64,000 bases of DNA from Henricia sp. BOLD:AAB3569 (taxonomy: Eukaryota; Echinodermata; Asteroidea; Spinulosida; Echinasteridae). Location: NCBI GenBank assembly GCA_037783545.1, contig JBBELK010000329.1, forward strand, positions 310,001 to 374,000, in the 5' to 3' direction. This document shows, piece by piece, positions 24,801 to 39,800 of this stretch. Within the stretch, counting starts at the first letter, position 1; each line of letters begins with the position of its first letter. The position numbers and the translations under genes were made by a program. The notes under the pieces were generated by a model that saw only the letters and a program-made list of their open reading frames with translations, was not told where the DNA came from and made no database searches.

Positions 24801-27800
24801 CAGTGGCGAACAAAGATGGAAAACGAAGGCTTTTTAAGGTCAGTAAGAATAGAAATTGAAATCTGTTGTAATCTCCCAATGTCTAAATTGTTTAGGCGTT
24901 CTCTAAACAATCATATAGCCGATTTCGATAACACACTGGGCAGTAAAAACACTGCAATTGCAGACGGTTGACCCAGCGTTAAATGCTCTTAAGACAGGTC
25001 AGACCACACTTAAGTTTAAGTCTCAAAAATAAGCGGGGCACTAAAAGTAAATGCGCTGTGAATACCACTTAATTTTATGATTAACTTAAGTCTAGAATTT
25101 AAGCGGGGCGCTTAAATTTCATGACTTAAGTCGTTTTGTGAATACCGCCCCTGGCCCCCAGCCGGTTTTAAACGTACAGGTTTAGACCGTTCATACCCAC
25201 CTTTATTCATTAATTCCTGCTTTGTTGTGTTCATCAGTCATGCCCCTTCTAAAGACACTACTAGCCGAGCAAGACTCGCCTGACACTGTACGCCTACAAG
25301 CTATCAAGTGTTTCTCCAGCTGGGTACAGCTCAACGTCCCACTGTCAGACATTGAACCAATCACTGAGATGCTGTTCGGACTGCTACTCAACCATGAACT
25401 CTTTGACTTGTGCATAGACTCGCTTATCAACGTGGTTCTTCACCCGGTTGCTGAAAAGTAAGTCATTTATGGATACAGGGCGTTTTCATGAATTAGTTGA
25501 AATGACCCTAAATGTTAAAATTGTCACTTTCTAACTTTTCATGTGACGTGTACCCGTCGCAAGTGTTTTGTGAAATGCAACTGTATTTCAGCACAAACAA
25601 AGTGTTAATACATGTATCCTGCTTGAAAATGTGTAGAAGATGGTATACCTATCCTAAATTGGACTATTGATTGCTTTCCGGTGACGTCACCCCTTCCATC
25701 CACCATTTTGGTTGTCATTTTTCATGACCCAGGTGGCTCGAGTGATAACCGGCCAAAAAAGCAATAAAAGCGCATTGGTTGCACTTACCTCTGTTACTTA
25801 ACCTTGCTTTATGTTGTTGGGCCATGGCTGTTGTATCGAGAAAGAGAAAAAATGTATTTCTTCAGGCTAAAAATTGTGATCAATCAAAAGCACTTTCGTT
25901 TTTACAAGCTGCAGTGCATGCTCAATGATTTGAACGTATCGCAACGCGCGTGTGCGGCATCTTCGAATGAAGGTACGCTGGTCAGTATATTTTACGCGTG
26001 CCTATGTGCATCTAGTAGCGCGCGTGTACGTGCGTGACCGTTGACCACCAAACATTCCCGGATGTTCTACATGTACATGTGTGTACGTCACGGAAAGCAA
26101 TCAATAGAGATGTTCTTGACTTTGGTTTAGAAACCAATGGAGACCTACATGCACACTTAATGTGAGCACAACAGGACCAGGCACAATCTGTATATATATG
26201 GATGGACAAAGTGTAACGTAACTATCCGTATATTTTTTTTGTAGTTGAAATTGAAAAGAGTTATTGTTACAAGTCATGTATCAAATACATGTAACTTCCC
26301 ATGACACCAGATGAACCCAGTTTAACGTAACTTTTGGGGTAAAGACTTATTTTTTCTATGTCCTTTTCATGTATTAACGTAATCAACCAAATTTAAAGTT
26401 CTTGATATCACTCACAGAAATTTGTCTTGTGATTTTTTTTGATAGTGTGAAGTAGGTCTGGTTTAGAGGCAATTCCGGAAATTCAAATTTACACTTCAGA
26501 GACTTTAAGGGCTTGTAATGCTTCACGTATTCAAGTTGTTTGATTTTAGCATCATTGATTGAAGTGTATTTCCTGAAAAATTTATTGTAATGCCATTCTC
26601 AATATGTGTGGTACATCCAAAAATATCAACCGAGGGTTTTGGGGACCCTACACACTTACGGAGAATGGCATTGCAATCCGGAATTGCCCTTAGATGTATT
26701 GACACCATCAAAATAAAATAAAAATGTTTATACATCTTCATATTGCACCTAAACATATTGCACCTAAAAATGTAACGTAACTAATCATGGAATTGCCCAC
26801 AATATTTAAAAGCAAAATCCTTTCATGCAATATTGAAAGACGGAATTTGTTCAATATAAAAAGGTGCATAATTACTGTAGCCTTTTGTTTGAAATATTGC
26901 TGAGACAATTCACCATATAGCTACAGCTCTACTGCTGAGGAATTTTACTCAGAAGCTCGGAGGATTGCTCTTTTGTTTAACCATTGACTTGTGTACATTT
27001 ATCTGCTGCATTTAATTTCCCATAAAAAAGTACGGAAGGCTTGAATTTGTATGTTTGTTTGTTTAAGGTATCCGCTGTCCATTCGCAAAGTAATCAAACA
27101 AATACTGCAGCTACAGGACCATCTCTCATCAGCCGTGCAGGATAAAGATATGGTAAGCTACGTATTAAGATATTAGGGCCGCGGTCACACGGGAAAATCT
27201 CCCAAAGTACTCGATAGTGATACAATTGTAATATTTCCAACGATGACCGGAGTCACACGACATACTTATTATAATTGTAAGAACTCTGGATGCAGCAATA
27301 GGGCGACATTTCGGGAAGACTCTCCCCGGGGACCACCGAAATTTTTGCAAGAGTCACTCAAAATGACACCTTATTTTGTTTACCCAAAGCTTCCAAAAAT
27401 GCTTCCAGAAAAGAGAATTGGTTCTAGACCTAATAAAAATGGTTCTCGATTTAAAAAAAAATTGTTTTTAACCTAAAAAAATGAATTTAAAAAAATATAT
27501 ATTAGGGCGACACCAAAATGTCGCCCTATTGAGCGTGTCGCCCTAATATACCTTTTTTACACACAAATTGTCGCCCTATCCTAGCATCCATAGTTTTTGG
27601 TTTGTAATTGTATTGTAATAAAGTGGGGTCACACGTACACACAATCTCATCATCGCATTGTAATCCATCCCATCGTCCCTTGCGCCAATTGCTTTCCCTG
27701 TGTGTGTGCATGCTTGCTGCCTCACTGCACCGTGAGTGTTGGGAGCCTGTGAATGGAAAAGTCGCCCGCTGACGTGCGCGCAGAAATCACGCGCAAGCGT

Positions 27801-30800
27801 TGAGAATGTACATGTACCGCAGGGGCTTATGGGATAGCTTGTAATACAATTACGAGATGGGGTGTCACATGTTCTTAGCCAATTCACTGTAATCAGATTA
27901 TAATCAAACGAAGAGAATTATCGTTGTTGACTGATTATGATACAATTACAAGAAACTTTGGGTGTCGCACACAAAATCTCGTAATTGTATTATAGTATAC
28001 AAATATTGAATGTACGAATATCTTTATGAGTTGAAAGATATAAAGTTCCATTCAACGAGGCGGAGACGAGTTGAATGAAATAATTCCATCTTTCAAGGAA
28101 TGAAAATATTCGTCCATTGAACGAATGAAAAACATTTATTTGTTTTATACAACGCCCAAAGAGACCATTGTCATTTGATTGGAGAACATCTGACGACTTG
28201 AAAATATGAAAAAGAACTTAAGACCCTAGTCCCTGACGTCCCTCGCATCACAATGACTGAATCTGACTCATCTACCACATGCACGTCTTACGCAAGTGCC
28301 AAAACCCACTAATACATAAATTCACCGTTCCAACATTTCAGCGACATATGAGAAAATGATTCTGCACCAAGATTGTTGGCGTCCTTTTTGCGTAACGTCA
28401 GTTACCGACACGTATTACTCACTGCTACGAAACAAATATAGCTACGGTGAAAACCTCGCCACCTTTTCCTTCAATATACATGGCTCTTAAAACCATACTG
28501 AGGAGATACCCCAATCATTTTTAATTACTTAGATATAACAGAATTAAGAAGGCAAAAAGTGTGCAGTTGTAATGTCTGTTACCGTGAAAATGCCCACAAG
28601 GGCCTCATCAGGATTCCAACCAGAGACCTCTGAATCACTGGGCAGATGCTTTACCAGCTGAGCTATAAGGCACAGTGGTATACTCCCTCAGGTTTTCCCT
28701 ATGAACCTAATTTTTCTCTCGGTGTTGCATACATGTAGATGCACAAAGTAACAAATGCAATATTGAAATGTCTGTAGGTGCAGTTTTCAGTCAAGTCCAT
28801 TGTTGTTGTTGCAGGACACTGTACAAGGCATCTGTCGATTAGCAGTCTCCCTCGGTGAGAGTAGCTCAAAGATCCTGCTGGAATCTAAAGGTGAAGACAG
28901 ACAGCAAGCCCTCGAGTTCACCAACCTCATTATTGTGAGTCATGCTCTCTTATCAAAGGTTATGAACTGCTCTTTTTCACAGTAAAGGGGTGAGACAAGA
29001 TGTTGCTCTGCCCTTGGGATGAGTTCCCCAAGATAATTCCAGACATAATTCAGTCACTTTCTTTAACCATACAATGTCTTCTTTATATGGTTTGAGACTC
29101 ATCGCAGGATTTTCTCACCCTAGTGAGACCAGATGTCCTTGGGATGAGTTTCCCAAAGTAAATCCAGACATAAATCATGCACTTTCTTTAAACTTTAATG
29201 ACATTATTAAAGGAGCGTGACCAGAGTTTCTGGAAAATAGTTTTCGATGTAACTTACCAATATTATCAAGTAACTCCCATACACACCTCCCATGTCCCAA
29301 AAACCCGAAAACATTCGCAATTTCCAGTAAAAAATTGAACAAAACTATCGAGTCGGCTTTCAGCGGATAAACGTTGATACTGGAAAATTAGTTTACAAAT
29401 AATCGGTGGATTTTCGACGATATCCTCGGAAATATGCGGCCTAGAAGCGCGGGAGTTTCAGTTTCGTAATCAGAAAAATATAACGGATGTTATGATATAA
29501 AAATCTCATGACCCATAAGGTAAGTCCCGGGGAGTTATGGGTAAAAAAAAGTGATCTGGTCACACTCCTTTAATGTATAATAAATAACTGGGCAGTAAAA
29601 CAGGGGGCCCTATCAGTCCTGGAGGACATGGTGTGGAGGATTGACCAGACACTCAGTACCATCGTCTCATCATCACCTGGCGGTTAGCGGACCTGTGAAA
29701 ATACCTGCGGGGCCCGAGCAAGGGAAATGGCTGGCCTTGTGGGACCATTAGACAGTGTACTGTGTGTCTGAGGATTCTCACAATCCGCCTCCTAAGGGAT
29801 CCCCCTTGAAAACTGCCCAGAATCAGTCTATACAATGGCTCAATCTTTTTAAAATCTTATATTTTACAACTGAAGGTTTATATTTTCTGCAGTTCACATG
29901 ATTTAACTATCTTTATTTACTATCAAGCATTTTATATATTAACACAATCCCGCCTTAAAAATTGCCACTGATGCCGGCACTGCATTAAATCCAAAATCCA
30001 CTCACTCACTCGCAGCAAAGGAACACATTTGACCACCAATATCACACGTTCAAATAAATGGCCAAGTTTGCCCAACAAGTTGACGGGTTCGCTTTCGCAA
30101 GACAGATTTTTATGCAGAAAATGAAACAGAAACATTTATAAAAACAACGTTGGGTTGCCTTGTGTTGTACGTCTTGAACAAATCTCATGAAAAGCTCTTC
30201 AGTTCTCAGCATCGCCGTTCCGGACCGACGGCCGTCCAACTAGCAAGCTTGACTTTGTACAGGGGTCAAAATTAACCTGAATTTCATGCTGATCAGAAGG
30301 ACCAGTAGATTAGAGAACTCTACTGGTCCTGCTGAAAATTTGGTGGTGCACCCGTGCTTTTCAAAATCGCACCGAGATGCACTGAAACACTTTCTGATTG
30401 AAGGTCATTCAGTGCAGGATGGATGGGATTGCTTTTTGATCCAACACTAGGGCATATCTTCAGAGATCAGAGAAAGAAATAAAGTTATCTAAAAAATGTC
30501 TAAAGCAATCAGGAATTGTTTGTGGTAACCCGGAATTTTTGGCATTAAGTAAGAAATGTTTACTGTGGATTAGGCATCAGAGAATGTTTTCACTGGTCCA
30601 TCGGACCAGCATTTTTGACAGATCTAGTGGTCCTTCTGATTTTTTTACTGGTCTCGGACCACAGGACCAGTGCTAATTTCGACCCCTGTTCGTGTTTCTG
30701 CACATGCGAATGAGCCGCACACTGGGTAGACGGGTTCCCATTCCACATGTTCCATGCACGAACATACGAACGGTGAACATGTGTGGGAATGTGAGCTCAG

Positions 30801-33800
30801 GAAACAAGTCTAAATCTACCAAAACTGTAAAATAATTTGCATAATTTCGTTGTTACGCATTTGCAAAGAAAAAAGACAGTAAGATAAATTCTGTTTAAAA
30901 AACAAATACCGATCCGAGATTTTAAGACTTTTGGTCGGTTTGGTGAGGGTCTAATGTACAAATGCCGAGACGTGTTCATCAACGGCACAATACCGAAATA
31001 CGTATGGCAGCCGAAACAGCTTATTGAACAACTGCATCCCAAACGCACGATCAAACATGGCCACTGTAGATAACGCGGTTTGCAAAGCACTACGGCTGCA
31101 TGCTAAACGCAAAGATTCTGACAATTAAATTGTAAATCAAACTGCTAACTCAACCGGCAGTGGTCTTCCACAGTCGAAGAATAAACACTTCGAAATTCTC
31201 CTAGATACGCCGAATGTTGAAGCAAAATATTGACTTGAAACCCTGAAGCCGTAGCCACAATTTATCCGTCCGCCATCTTGGCATGGAAAACGTACCACGT
31301 TCGAGTTGGGATTGCTTGGGATGCAATACGTATTGGGAATACCGTGCGTTCGGTTGCGTTCAGTGTTTTCGGTGTGCTGGGATGGCCAGTACCGGCCTTA
31401 CATACATATTGTGCTGTTGAACGCGTCCCTGGTTCTTGTGATAGTTAAAATGTTTTTTGACATTGCACAATGATGGTGTTAATTTAAAACGATCACAAAA
31501 GTTGAAGCACTCGTTGTCTGTAACGTCTCTCTCCCGCCCCCTCCCCAAGGAAGCCACGCCCCCAAAGCCACGCCCCTTCCATTTTTTTAAAAACTCCGCT
31601 CACACCCCTGGATTGTGAATAAATGAATTTGATTTGATTTCTGTTGCAGGGTTTTACAGCTCTGCCAGGCCACTACCCAGTAGATGAGACCATCAGCAAT
31701 ATCCCATTTGGTTTCTGGTACATGCTGCAGGTTGGTATCAATCGTGAATATGCCATTGCTTTAAGAAAATTCACTAACAGTTGAAGCCTTTTACAACATT
31801 TGTTGTAAAAAAGATTTTAGAATGTGGATCATTCCATTAGAATAGGACAGTGTCTTCCTTACAATGTGACATTTCTGAAGTTGAGTTTTTATAAAAATCG
31901 TGCATCATTGAATTTTCAGCATATAAACAATGGGTGAGGCTCACAATTCTGTGTGTGTTAATAATATGGACTTATACCGCGCGCTTATTAGGGAAACCCC
32001 TCTCAAGGCACATGCACTATTAAACATTACCCCTCATCACAGGGCTCCATTGAATCACTCCATATAGACCGTATGACATTTGTTTATATCTAACGCACCC
32101 TCCATTGAAATCGCACCTGACGTTGTGCGCACGCATCATGCTTTGCATAAATTTGCTTACGGAATAATGTCAAAAGTCACACAATTCAAAGCTGATCTGA
32201 CCTGCAACTTAATTCTGTATTCAAATTTATGTACCGCACGATGCGTGCGCACAGTAAAAGCCACAACCCCAATGTTTTGATGCCTGCCGTGATGTCAGAG
32301 GTCACACTGTCTATACCATCTCAGTTCCCTAGGGTGTATACAGCCCCGGCTGCCTATTAGGCATTCAATAGCTAATCAAACACATCAACATTAACTATCC
32401 TCTCAGGTACCTATTTTGCTCCTGGGTGGAGAGAAGCAATGCGTGGAAAAGTACCTTGCTCAAGGGTACACGCACCATGGATGGACCGGACCGGGATTTT
32501 AGAACTAACACCGTATTTACACTGGTCTCGGGATCAAGATTGATCCCCTGATAAGAATGCGTCAGTGTTAACCGCATTGATCCCGAATGCCGCGTTTACA
32601 TTCTGTAGTTGATCTCGAGCGCAGTGCCAGAAGTTGCAGTCAAAGGTCATGCTCTGTGTGTGTATACGTACTGATCAATGTCTGCATATGGGTTGTGCAT
32701 GTACAGTGTATACAAGGCTACTTGAATTTCACGGGCTATGTCTGTGGAGCGGATGCGGTAAAGATTAATTGCTTATCTAACCGCAAACTGATCCCCGAGC
32801 TCAGGATCGAACCCTCCGCCAATGCGAGACCAAAATCTCGGGGTCTGATCTGGGGCCAATTTGGTCCTGGGAGCGTTTACACACAGTTTGTGATCTGGAG
32901 CTGATCTCGAGCTCGGTGTTCGACCCCGAGCTCGGGATCAAGTGTAAACAGGGTGTCACTCGGGTTTTGAATACGATTCACCAGACCACTACGCCACAGC
33001 ACTCATAACGTAACATAAATGGGTCAACCATACTACATTCATCATTGTTATATTTCATTCTGCAGGATGATATAGTTTCATCAGATCCAGAGGAGTTTCA
33101 GGAGTATGTACGTGTCTTTGCACCAGTCTACATGCACCTGATAGAGGTCCTGCTGACTAAAGTGCAGTATCCATCGGATGAAGAGTATAGTACCTGGAAT
33201 GCAGGTCAGGTCAAAGTTCATAGGTCAAGGGTTAGGACTGGGGGTCAATTTTATGGCGCCGCTTAAAGGGGCAATCAGAGTTCATTTCTTCCGTTTTTCA
33301 TATGAATGAAATGACACCAGTAACTAGAGAATATTCCGCCCCTAAAATTCAGACTTTAAAGGTTTTGTGAAGTGAAAATTAACAACTAGCTGTTTTTTTT
33401 TACACAAATCAAAGGATCAAAGTGTTGCAGACAAAGGGGCAAACTCAGATGGAGTTGACCTTTTCTCTACTTCAAAAATTTCTTGACAGGCGAGGGCTCT
33501 GTTTGTTGCTAGTCATGGAGGGAACCCACAGTTGAAAAACAAAGAAAGAACATTACATTTTAAACAGTAGCCCACTGATCCATTTTTGATTTAAACAAAC
33601 ATGTTAGGATTATTGCAAATGACATTCTAAACAAACTCGGTAAACTGCACAGTTCATGAAATCAAGAAGCCACTGAAAATATAACAAACTTTTGTACACA
33701 AGTCTATGGAGAATTTTTCTATTGTCCTGAGATGACATCACAGTTTTGCTCATGAATATGGAAATATCTTTAGCATAAAAATAGAAAAACTTGCAATTAC

Positions 33801-36800
33801 AGCAAAACGCAACTATTAAGTTCTCTGAAATTGATCGAAATGTGTAAAACACAAATACTTATGTAATAAAATTCCTAGTCATACATCCTTTTAAGTTATT
33901 CTTCTTTTCATTACAAAATTGTATCTTCACTTCAGACACAAAATTCATATTTTTTAAAGACAGATTACATGTGCATGATTGGAAAACCGTTAAAATTACA
34001 AAATCGGTGTTACCTCCATGTGTGATTAAGGATAGGTATAATAAAAACAAACTTGTACATGTATATAAGTCAGCTCACTACTTCATCTGTGTTCCTAGGA
34101 AACAAAGAAAAACTAAAGTTTGCAATATTTATATAATATTGGATGGCTTTGAAGGTGATATGAGAATATACCGCACGAGTCATGATAATACCGAACGAGC
34201 CGAAGGCGGGTTCGGTATTTTCATGACGAGTGCGGTACATGTATATTCTCATATCACCCGAAAAGACAACCAATATTGTTATATAAAATGAAGCTTATAC
34301 CTTCTTTGTTTTGTAAGATTTCCGCAAGATTTGTCTGTTTGGCTTTAAAAACTTCAGTTCATTTGCGACGTTTGCAACTGCATGCGCTTTTGTTACTGTT
34401 GTACAGCAAGGCTCAAAATAAGCGGTATCGCATCGCAGTTTGCGATGCAAAAACGGCAGTTTGCGAACCATAAACTTTGATCGCCTAGCAAAACTGCGAA
34501 TCAACTTTTTAGGTATAGCTTTAGTCCAGAATTGCTTCCACCACCAGCATACATCATATACATGTACAGTACATGCTACAAAACTAAATGCAAAATATAA
34601 ATGCACAAAATGTTGCCCTTCCCTCGCATTTCAAGTTAAAAATCTCAAAAGGCTGTATTTAAAACAAACGATGGGCTCACGTTCGATCCCCGCACAGACC
34701 CGGGCGCACTACAGGGTAGGCCTACAGTACAGGGAGACTGCAGACCGGGAATGTATACGTACATTGTATGCTGTACCGTATGCACATCGTATCGTGTATG
34801 CATGTACTAGCGAGCTACGCTACGGTACAGACGGCCCGGTCCCCCGGTGCTGGTCCACGGGCGCCGGAACGTGCCTAGTCTGGTTTCCGGACCATAAGAT
34901 TCCCGGCTTTAGTGGGGCGGTAACCAGTCCAACTCATGCCGATCACCGTTTTGTTAACTTGAACGTCATTGGCCAGAATTTACTAGCAGCAGGTCATATT
35001 ATTTTTATCAGCCAATCAGCATGCGTTTTACAACACGAGTTGGCCTCTTACTCTGAACGAGAAATCCCCTGCACGTGAAATCCCCTGCACATACACTGTA
35101 CACGACATAGCTAGCTGGGTTGTCGATGGTAATTTTTGTGATCGTTTTTTCGTGCATCGCAGCCACCGTGTTTTGCTTGATCGTCATTTTTATGGAAAAT
35201 ATCGTCAACTCCTATGGATAATGTGCAAAAATGAGAATATTTCGTGTGGAATGGTCACCAACTACCGGCAATGACCGGCCGGCGGCTGTACAATGCCCAT
35301 CGCACCGTATTTCCGGTAGGAAATAAGTGCTCCTCAATTTCCAGAATTGCTATTCAAATGAAACCAATGATTAGCAAAATTGCTCCAGTCTGAAAAAAAA
35401 TTATTTCGAGCCTTGTACCGCAGTTTTTGTTACTGTGCTCACACACGCATACATGTAGCACACACGTGCAATCCATTCTCTCGATGCATGACACGCGCGT
35501 ACAGTGTGTACGCACATTCGATTGGGGCTCAGTGCTGCACAGTATCAGAAACGCACGGTATCTGCAAAAGCTTCATTTTATATAATAATGCAAAATATTA
35601 TAGTCTTTAAAACACATTTTTATGCAAATTATCACTGAAAAAGCTACTAAATGCAGAGAAGCTAGCCTCTCTCATCGAAATAAGACAAAGACACTGGGAA
35701 GGGTAAAATTCCGCATCGAGAAAAAGAATGCCACTATTGCCAAAAGAAACAACAGATATTTAATGTATTGTCTGGTTTTGTTTTTGTCTGTGTAGAAGAG
35801 AAGGAGCATTTCCGGTGTTACAGACATGACATCGGAGATACATTGGTAAGTAGTTGTATGCCTTTGGGCGTGTTTGTTTCATGACATATCCAAATCCAGG
35901 TTCCGGGTTGTTTTACCGCGCAGAAACAAACGAAACTGCTCAACTATGGTCTCAAGTTACGTGAATTGCAATTTATTTACCAAATTTGTCAAATTTCTTT
36001 TCCAAATTTCACCCACGACATTCATCGTAAATAAACAAGCAGCCTAAATTTGTTTATATCGCGTATATCGTGTGTTGCCGCTGAAAACTGAAACGACACG
36101 GTTTTACTCACACAAAAACCTTCGCGATGTTTACGTCTCGAGAAGGATATCACAGATCTCGATCAGGATATGCGTGAAGTGAACGAGTTCACCTTGGATC
36201 TGCGCAGATCTGAATCTGGATTCGTCCGAAACAAACACGCCCTTTCACTGTAAAGTGCTTTTATTGTGTAGTAATTTTATGCACTTTTTAAAGTTAACTT
36301 ATTCTGACATGGAGCCAAATGGTACCGAAATGTTAGGGTCAATACACGTGCTTAAAGGCAGATTACATGATTGGAAAACTTTAAAAATAGGATCAACAGC
36401 ATAACTAAAAAAATAATGTTGATAAACTACCTTGTAGAAATTTCAGCCACATAGATGCTATAATGCTTTTAATAAAAAAACACTACAAAACCACATGTTT
36501 TTTTGTGTTTAATGAATGGTAAAAAAAATTGTTTGCTAACGATTAAATAAAAAAAAACCTTTAGTTGTCAATTTCTCCCACAAAGGTACCATTTTACATT
36601 GGGGAAAAAATCATGTGGTGTTTGTTACCATTGCAACAAATGGGGCTTTAATGTGTAGAATTAACTTTGAATTGATTTCAGATGTACTGTTTCACCCTAT
36701 TGAGAGAGCCACTTCTGAACCATCTCTATGCAATACTCAGCAGAATACAGGAACAGCAACTCCCCTGGCAGGTAAAAAATCCTTTTTTAAATCCTCATAG

Positions 36801-39800
36801 AAATTATTCACGTCACCATCTCGCAAGGCCATACTAGTGTTTTTATAATGAGGGTAATCATTCTCTGAAGCCAGGTATTTATGGGTAATTCCCAAAATTA
36901 GGGGTCCAAAAGTGTGACATGCTTTTGGAAATTTTCAAGGGTGTTTAGTGATTGAAAGTGGTTTTCCAGTAGAAGGTTTTTGTTTTTATTTCCATAAATG
37001 CCACTTAAATTTAATGTTTGTGTGCGGATAAGGCACCAAGGTTAATGCAAACTCATTCTACAGCTAATTTTCATTGGCGTAGGTAACCCAGGACACCAAA
37101 TTCCTATTCAGCATAATTGAACAAATTATGAGCCTTTATGGTCTTTTGTTTCAAATATTTGTCAGTATAAGCACAGAACAAAATATTCAAGAAATTGGTG
37201 CTGTCCCCTGTAATCACAGGCCACAGTCTAGTACTGAGAATCTGTAATCATGAGATGCGATTTTTGAAGTTCAGGGTGTCGTACATAACTGGGACACCAA
37301 ACAATTTGAACCCCTAATTTTGGGATTGGAAAAGATTTCAGAAGTGTAATGACGACGTTAGTGGAACACTCTCAGTTAAACGGAATGACCTCTTTATATC
37401 TTTGATTATCACCGCGAGAAAAGTTGGGTTCATACAGAAAATCTGAGGCAGTGTACCACTGTGCTTTAAAGCTCAGCTGGTAGAGCATCTGCATGGTGAG
37501 TCAGAGGTCTCTGGTTCAAATCCCGATAAGGCCTTTACAATTTTTCTCTCATCCCAAGTTTAGTTGTATGTTGTATCATCCATGCAGTAAATGCCATATT
37601 TTCCTATTTGATTGCAGCAAGTGGAAGCATGTCTGTTCGCCTTCCGATCCATTGCGGAGACCGGGGATTACGGTGATGATCAATGTGTGTCGGACCTTCT
37701 CAGCTTATTAGCCCAAGTCAATATGTCACATACAACACTAGCATCAACTGCATTGTACATGCTTGGTGAGTGTATAATGATTACATGTGTGTCACAGCAA
37801 GCGGTTCAGTGCGAGGCTGGTTGCCCCCTTTCCACAAACACAAAACCAAAAGACCTTGCGATCCCATAAATAAGTGAGATAATAATGACCTCAAACAAGT
37901 CTATACATATAGCATAGACTTTTTTTCTTAGAAGCCGGTTGCTCTTCATTTTAATTTTCTTTGTACAGCGTTGTACCCAATATACAGTAAAATCTCGTTG
38001 AGTTGAAACCGGATTCCTCGAAACTCCGTTTAACTCGAAGTAATCGGTAATTGCCGACATAAGAATGGGCTTTTGTGCACACGAATACCTTCGTAACTCG
38101 AAATTCCTGTGCTAGTGCCTCCGTTTACCTCAAATATTTTTCCGGCAAATCTAAAAAGAAACCGCAACTGAAACGATCACAAAGTGTAAAAATCTTTTCA
38201 TGAATCTTGTCTGTCGATATAATCCGTCTTTTCATCAAAAGATGCAGCGTGACGCACACTGTCTCTTGATACAATAGGGCCTAATCAATCTATAACCGCG
38301 ACAAATCTGCCTGTCCTGCAATGCCTGAATGGTACCGTCAGGCCTGCATTAAAGATCAGGGGCTTCGCGTGGTGCTTGGTGGACGCTTTGCACAAACATA
38401 GCATGCAACCACATGCTCACTTATTGTTAAGCATACCCTGAACCAAGTCCGTGGCCATACCATGCACTGCACTGTGGACAAGTGCGCCCTCTATAGGTAC
38501 AAGATAGCACCACACTGCCGTGCATGCATGAGCGTATCATTCGCTAGCTGCAAACCTCCCGCATATAGCGCAAAACACGGACGTATGATGAAAAAACAAA
38601 CACAAAATGAAGACACAAAACACTTTGTATGTTCTTTACAAAATGGACATTTTAACGTTTTAACATTGTACAAAATGATGATTTGTACCTGGGAAAAAAG
38701 GCTTACAAAATGGGCTAAATACCAAGTCTACACTACATACATGGGACTAGCGAGTTACGGTGGGCACTTTTTGTGCTTTGAGCGGAGCAAATCGGGACCT
38801 AGGCTTATCTCAAACTCCGGATACCTCGAAATGTTTACCCATTCCCTTGAGTTTCGACTTGACTTACTGTAACTTGGTTAGCACTGTATACTCGGTGCTT
38901 CCCCAAGACACTAAGAGAAAAACTTCATAGTGTGCTCGGATGGTACCCACAATCTCCTGCATACTAGGCAAACGCACCACCGAGCAGGCCAGTGTTGAGC
39001 GACCGGTTACGTCGTGCGGGTAGGGCAAAGCACATCGTAATTGATAATTATTCTCCCTGACGCTAGCCAAATCACATTCTCCCGTCACACTTGCATTTAG
39101 AAGATTGCACAAGTCTACTGAATCGTTCTTGTCGAATTTTGGAGAATATTAGCACGTTAAGGTATTGTTTGATTCTATACTGCCTTTGTTCTGCTGAGTG
39201 TAATGATAATAGGAAGGTTTAGATGCACGTAAATTGTGAACGCGAAATGCTGTGAGTACTTGGTCGTTGCTTTAAGGAAATTATAGAACAGATGGGGTAC
39301 CGTGGCTGAGTGGTTTGGGTCATTGACTCGCAATAATGGGTGAAAACTTGGGGTTGCGAGTTCGAATCCGGCTACGGAACCTGTGCCCTTGGGCAAGGCA
39401 CTCAACCACACTTGCTCTATCCTTCGGAAGGGATGTAACGCTGTTAGTTCAGTGTGTTAGGTAATGGTAACGCACTCTAAAGATCCCAGAGCATTCTTTC
39501 GTGAAGAGCAAGGGGATATTCCCTGGTGTCTCTGGCCATTTCTAATTCTAATTCTTCATGGGTTTCCTCACGCTTGCGAGTGACAGTGCAATGAGCACTA
39601 TTGAGGAATCCTTGGTATGATTACCAGAAAGAAATAATAATAATAATAATGAAAACAAAAATCCACAAATGTGACTTTCGTGGCAAGATAACTCTTTTGC
39701 CGTGACCAAAATTCCAACCTGGGTTCTGAGACCTCATAAAGGTAAGTCCAGTGCTCAAGCCATTTCACGTTCACGTTTGCGTTTTACGTGCATAAACCTC

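Noticed and set aside
24729..24971. 80-codon ORF within the CAGGGGCGGTATTCAC element as a transposase remnant
   Set aside because: No catalytic or DNA-binding motif could be recognised; kept only as part of the element.
34440..35078. 212-codon open frame, the longest ORF outside the LINE
   Set aside because: No recognised domain, overlaps a dispersed repeat shared with intron 1, and lies inside an IPO13 intron without splice or start evidence.
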